Source: Neobacillus mesonae
Lineage (GTDB): Bacteria; Bacillota; Bacilli; Paenibacillales; Paenibacillaceae
Direction of reading: 5' to 3'
Assembly: GCA_023715865.1 (NCBI GenBank)
Contig: JAMBOW010000001.1
Location: 1,860,001-1,924,000, forward strand
Length of the DNA: 64,000 nt
Notes under the pieces: generated by a model
What the model was told of the DNA's origin: nothing
Database searches by the model: none
Seen by the model: only the letters and a program-made list of their open reading frames with translations
Translations under genes and position numbers: made by a program
Shown here: piece by piece, positions 62,346-64,000 of the stretch
Layout of the letters: the number at the start of each line of letters is the position of its first letter
Position numbering within the stretch: the first letter of the stretch is position 1

Positions 62346-63977
62346 TTATTGCTCTCTGAATTCATTGGGGGATATACCAAAGTGCTTCTTAAACAGCTTG
62401 CTGAAATACTGCGGGTTCTGGTAACCAAGCTCACTCGTAATTTCGTAAATCTTCTTGTTCGAGTACTTGAGCAGATAGAGTGCTTTCTCAAGCCGGATCC
62501 GGATCAGATATTCGCTCAATCCTTCCCCTGTTTCGGCCTTAAAGATTTTGGATAAATACACAGGATGCAAAAAGACACGATCTGCAATCATCTTTACTGT
62601 AAGCTCATAGCCGGACTCTGCCGCTACCATATCTTTGACCTGCTTCACAATGTGTCCCTTAGACTGGGAGCTGTTGTCTTGGTCCTGTTCCAGTTTGGAT
62701 AGAATCCGAAACGTATAATTACGCAGCTCCGCCGGATACTGGATCAGCCGTTCCACATAATGCGGCTCAAGGCCATGTACATCCAGCTCTTCTATCCGAG
62801 TATCTGTCCGATGCGTCATATACAAGAAGGAATTTATAATGGATAAATAGACTTCATACATATTTTCTCTTGATACAGGATGTCTATCTATCGTGTCAAA
62901 TAGTTCAGTCAGCCGTTCACGGGCAGATATCCATTGTTTGAGCTCCAAAAGCTGCTGAAGCACAGGCGGCTTGTACAATAGATCAAATACTTCTCTAGAG
63001 GACCCGGAAATGACTCTCAATCCTTCATTCTGAGGAAACAAGACGGCCGATCCTCCATTATTTCCAGTCAAATACATTGAATTGAGCGTCTTATGATAAA
63101 CACTACTGAGGTTCTCTGGGAACGAAAAACACTCACTGACAATAATAGATACATTCCCATGTAAATACTGCCTGACATTTTGCTGAACAGCACTTGTCAG
63201 CGGATAAAGCTGTCTGTTCTCTAAGTCCTCCGTTACTTCTGCTCCATTAAGTTTGCGAGATTGAATAATAACCGCCAGACAATGATGGGGTGTTCTTCCC
63301 TGCCACACGTTATATTTCTCACTAAATATTTCCTCGGAAATGTTGCCGATCGCATATTCAATCAACACTCTGGACTTTGTATCTAAATCCATAAAACCTT
63401 GATTCAATTGAACTAATAGCATGATCGAATTTTGTTCTGTTTCCAAATCTAATTCATAATCCAGAAGCTGCTGTCTCAACTTGGACGGAGGGAGCGTTCT
63501 TCCAATGAGCAGGCCTTGCAGCATATTTTCTCGCAGCAGAACATAATCAGACTTACGCTGATACAATAATTGCTGATATTTATCTGATTCCTTTTCTCTC
63601 TCCTTGATCGCTTCAACTGCCTGATTCACACTGTTTATAAATTCATCATCATCGACGGGCTTGAGTATGTAGTCCTGGGCCTGCAATTGGATCGCTTTCT
63701 TCGCATACTGAAAGTCGCTATAGCCTGTCAAAAGAATGGAGCGCATTCCCGGCCATTTTTCGCTTGCTATTTCTATAAGTTCAAGACCGCTCATCCCCGG
63801 CATCCGAATATCGGTAACTAAAATATCTATGGAATGCTTGGAGAGCAGCTGGAGTGCTGCGTCCGCAGAATCCGTTCTGTACACATGCCTGATTCCAAGC
63901 TCTGGCCACGGAATCGTCGCTTCCAGGCTTTCTGTCACATACACTTCATCATCAACCAGCAAGATGTCCATCAACAT
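62346..63977 (-). CDS. YesN-type response regulator (receiver plus AraC HTH)
   Basis: The 543-residue regulator has a receiver domain with Asp56 in ILVTDIRMPGMSG and Lys in YILKPVDDDEF, a long middle domain, and a C-terminal AraC double HTH (about 445-540, ADRVFLHPVYLSKIFKAETG and YQNPQYFSKLFKKHFG). It very likely controls the sugar operon at 58666-62242 that follows after 103 bases. The usual YesM-like sensor kinase would lie to the right, outside the window. ATG at 63977 has GGAAGGG seven bases upstream; ATG at 63971 is also possible. Confidence 0.93.
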   Translation of the reverse strand: MLMDILLVDDEVYVTESLEATIPWPELGIRHVYRTDSADAALQLLSKHSIDILVTDIRMPGMSGLELIEIASEKWPGMRSILLTGYSDFQYAKKAIQLQAQDYILKPVDDDEFINSVNQAVEAIKEREKESDKYQQLLYQRKSDYVLLRENMLQGLLIGRTLPPSKLRQQLLDYELDLETEQNSIMLLVQLNQGFMDLDTKSRVLIEYAIGNISEEIFSEKYNVWQGRTPHHCLAVIIQSRKLNGAEVTEDLENRQLYPLTSAVQQNVRQYLHGNVSIIVSECFSFPENLSSVYHKTLNSMYLTGNNGGSAVLFPQNEGLRVISGSSREVFDLLYKPPVLQQLLELKQWISARERLTELFDTIDRHPVSRENMYEVYLSIINSFLYMTHRTDTRIEELDVHGLEPHYVERLIQYPAELRNYTFRILSKLEQDQDNSSQSKGHIVKQVKDMVAAESGYELTVKMIADRVFLHPVYLSKIFKAETGEGLSEYLIRIRLEKALYLLKYSNKKIYEITSELGYQNPQYFSKLFKKHFGISPNEFREQ

Positions 63978-64000
63978 TTTCTTTCCCTTCCTTCCGGCTC

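Overview
The window looks like a chromosomal segment of a Paenibacillus-type member of the Bacillota. The reasons are strong Shine-Dalgarno sites, frequent TTG and GTG starts, sigma-A promoters, CcpA-type cre sites, a FapR operator, the sporulation proteins YlbJ and SepM/YlbL, and the many CUT1 transporters, AraC/YesN regulators and plant-polysaccharide enzymes usual in that genus. I saw no rRNA, tRNA, CRISPR array, insertion sequence, prophage or conjugative element.

1-9 kb is conserved housekeeping: DUF177-rpmF, the lipid operon fapR-plsX-fabH (fabH runs off the left edge) with a FapR operator at its promoter, tmcAL, a SepM-like protease, ylbJ, coaD and rsmD. A promoter-to-terminator unit without a credible ORF (about 8620-8838) may encode a structured small RNA.

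9-20 kb is a carbohydrate island: an SMP-30 lactonase, an SGNH esterase, an alpha/beta hydrolase, an AraC regulator divergent from a GH42 beta-galactosidase, an alpha/alpha-toroid protein, and uxaA-uxaB for galacturonate breakdown divergent from another AraC regulator.

20-31 kb holds mixed functions: an HD phosphohydrolase, a Tet(M)-like GTPase with an altered domain IV loop, a TPR membrane protein, a kinase-like protein, a GDSL lipase, a GNAT acetyltransferase, a BadF-type sugar kinase, a zinc phospholipase C-like protein, a nucleotidyltransferase, a methyltransferase and membrane proteins.

31-41 kb holds regulators and transporters. The notable unit is an operon of an ABM/heme-monooxygenase-like protein, a cobalamin-binding protein with the CarH-type W-x9-EH signature, and a hybrid histidine kinase without its own sensor domain; I infer a B12-based, possibly light-responsive, signalling pathway. 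Two MarR genes, rpiA, traX, an unlisted 47-residue membrane protein, ccpN and two convergent MFS transporters follow.

41-56 kb contains an alpha-xylosidase (yicI) divergent from araC with a perfect cre; a secreted TIM-barrel-like protein whose leader contains a clear c-di-GMP-I (GEMM) riboswitch; adenine deaminase; HelD; a flavin oxidase; an aromatic-acid-exporter-like membrane protein; a stalk-domain secreted protein with a structured leader; and an ACT-containing malic enzyme.

56-64 kb is a sugar-uptake operon read on the minus strand: YesN-type response regulator, lipoprotein solute-binding protein, two CUT1 permeases, then a second GH42 beta-galactosidase preceded by a perfect cre. The matching histidine kinase and the ATPase are not in the window. 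Together the carbohydrate genes suggest uptake and cytoplasmic breakdown of galactose-, xylose- and galacturonate-containing plant polymers under CcpA and local AraC control.
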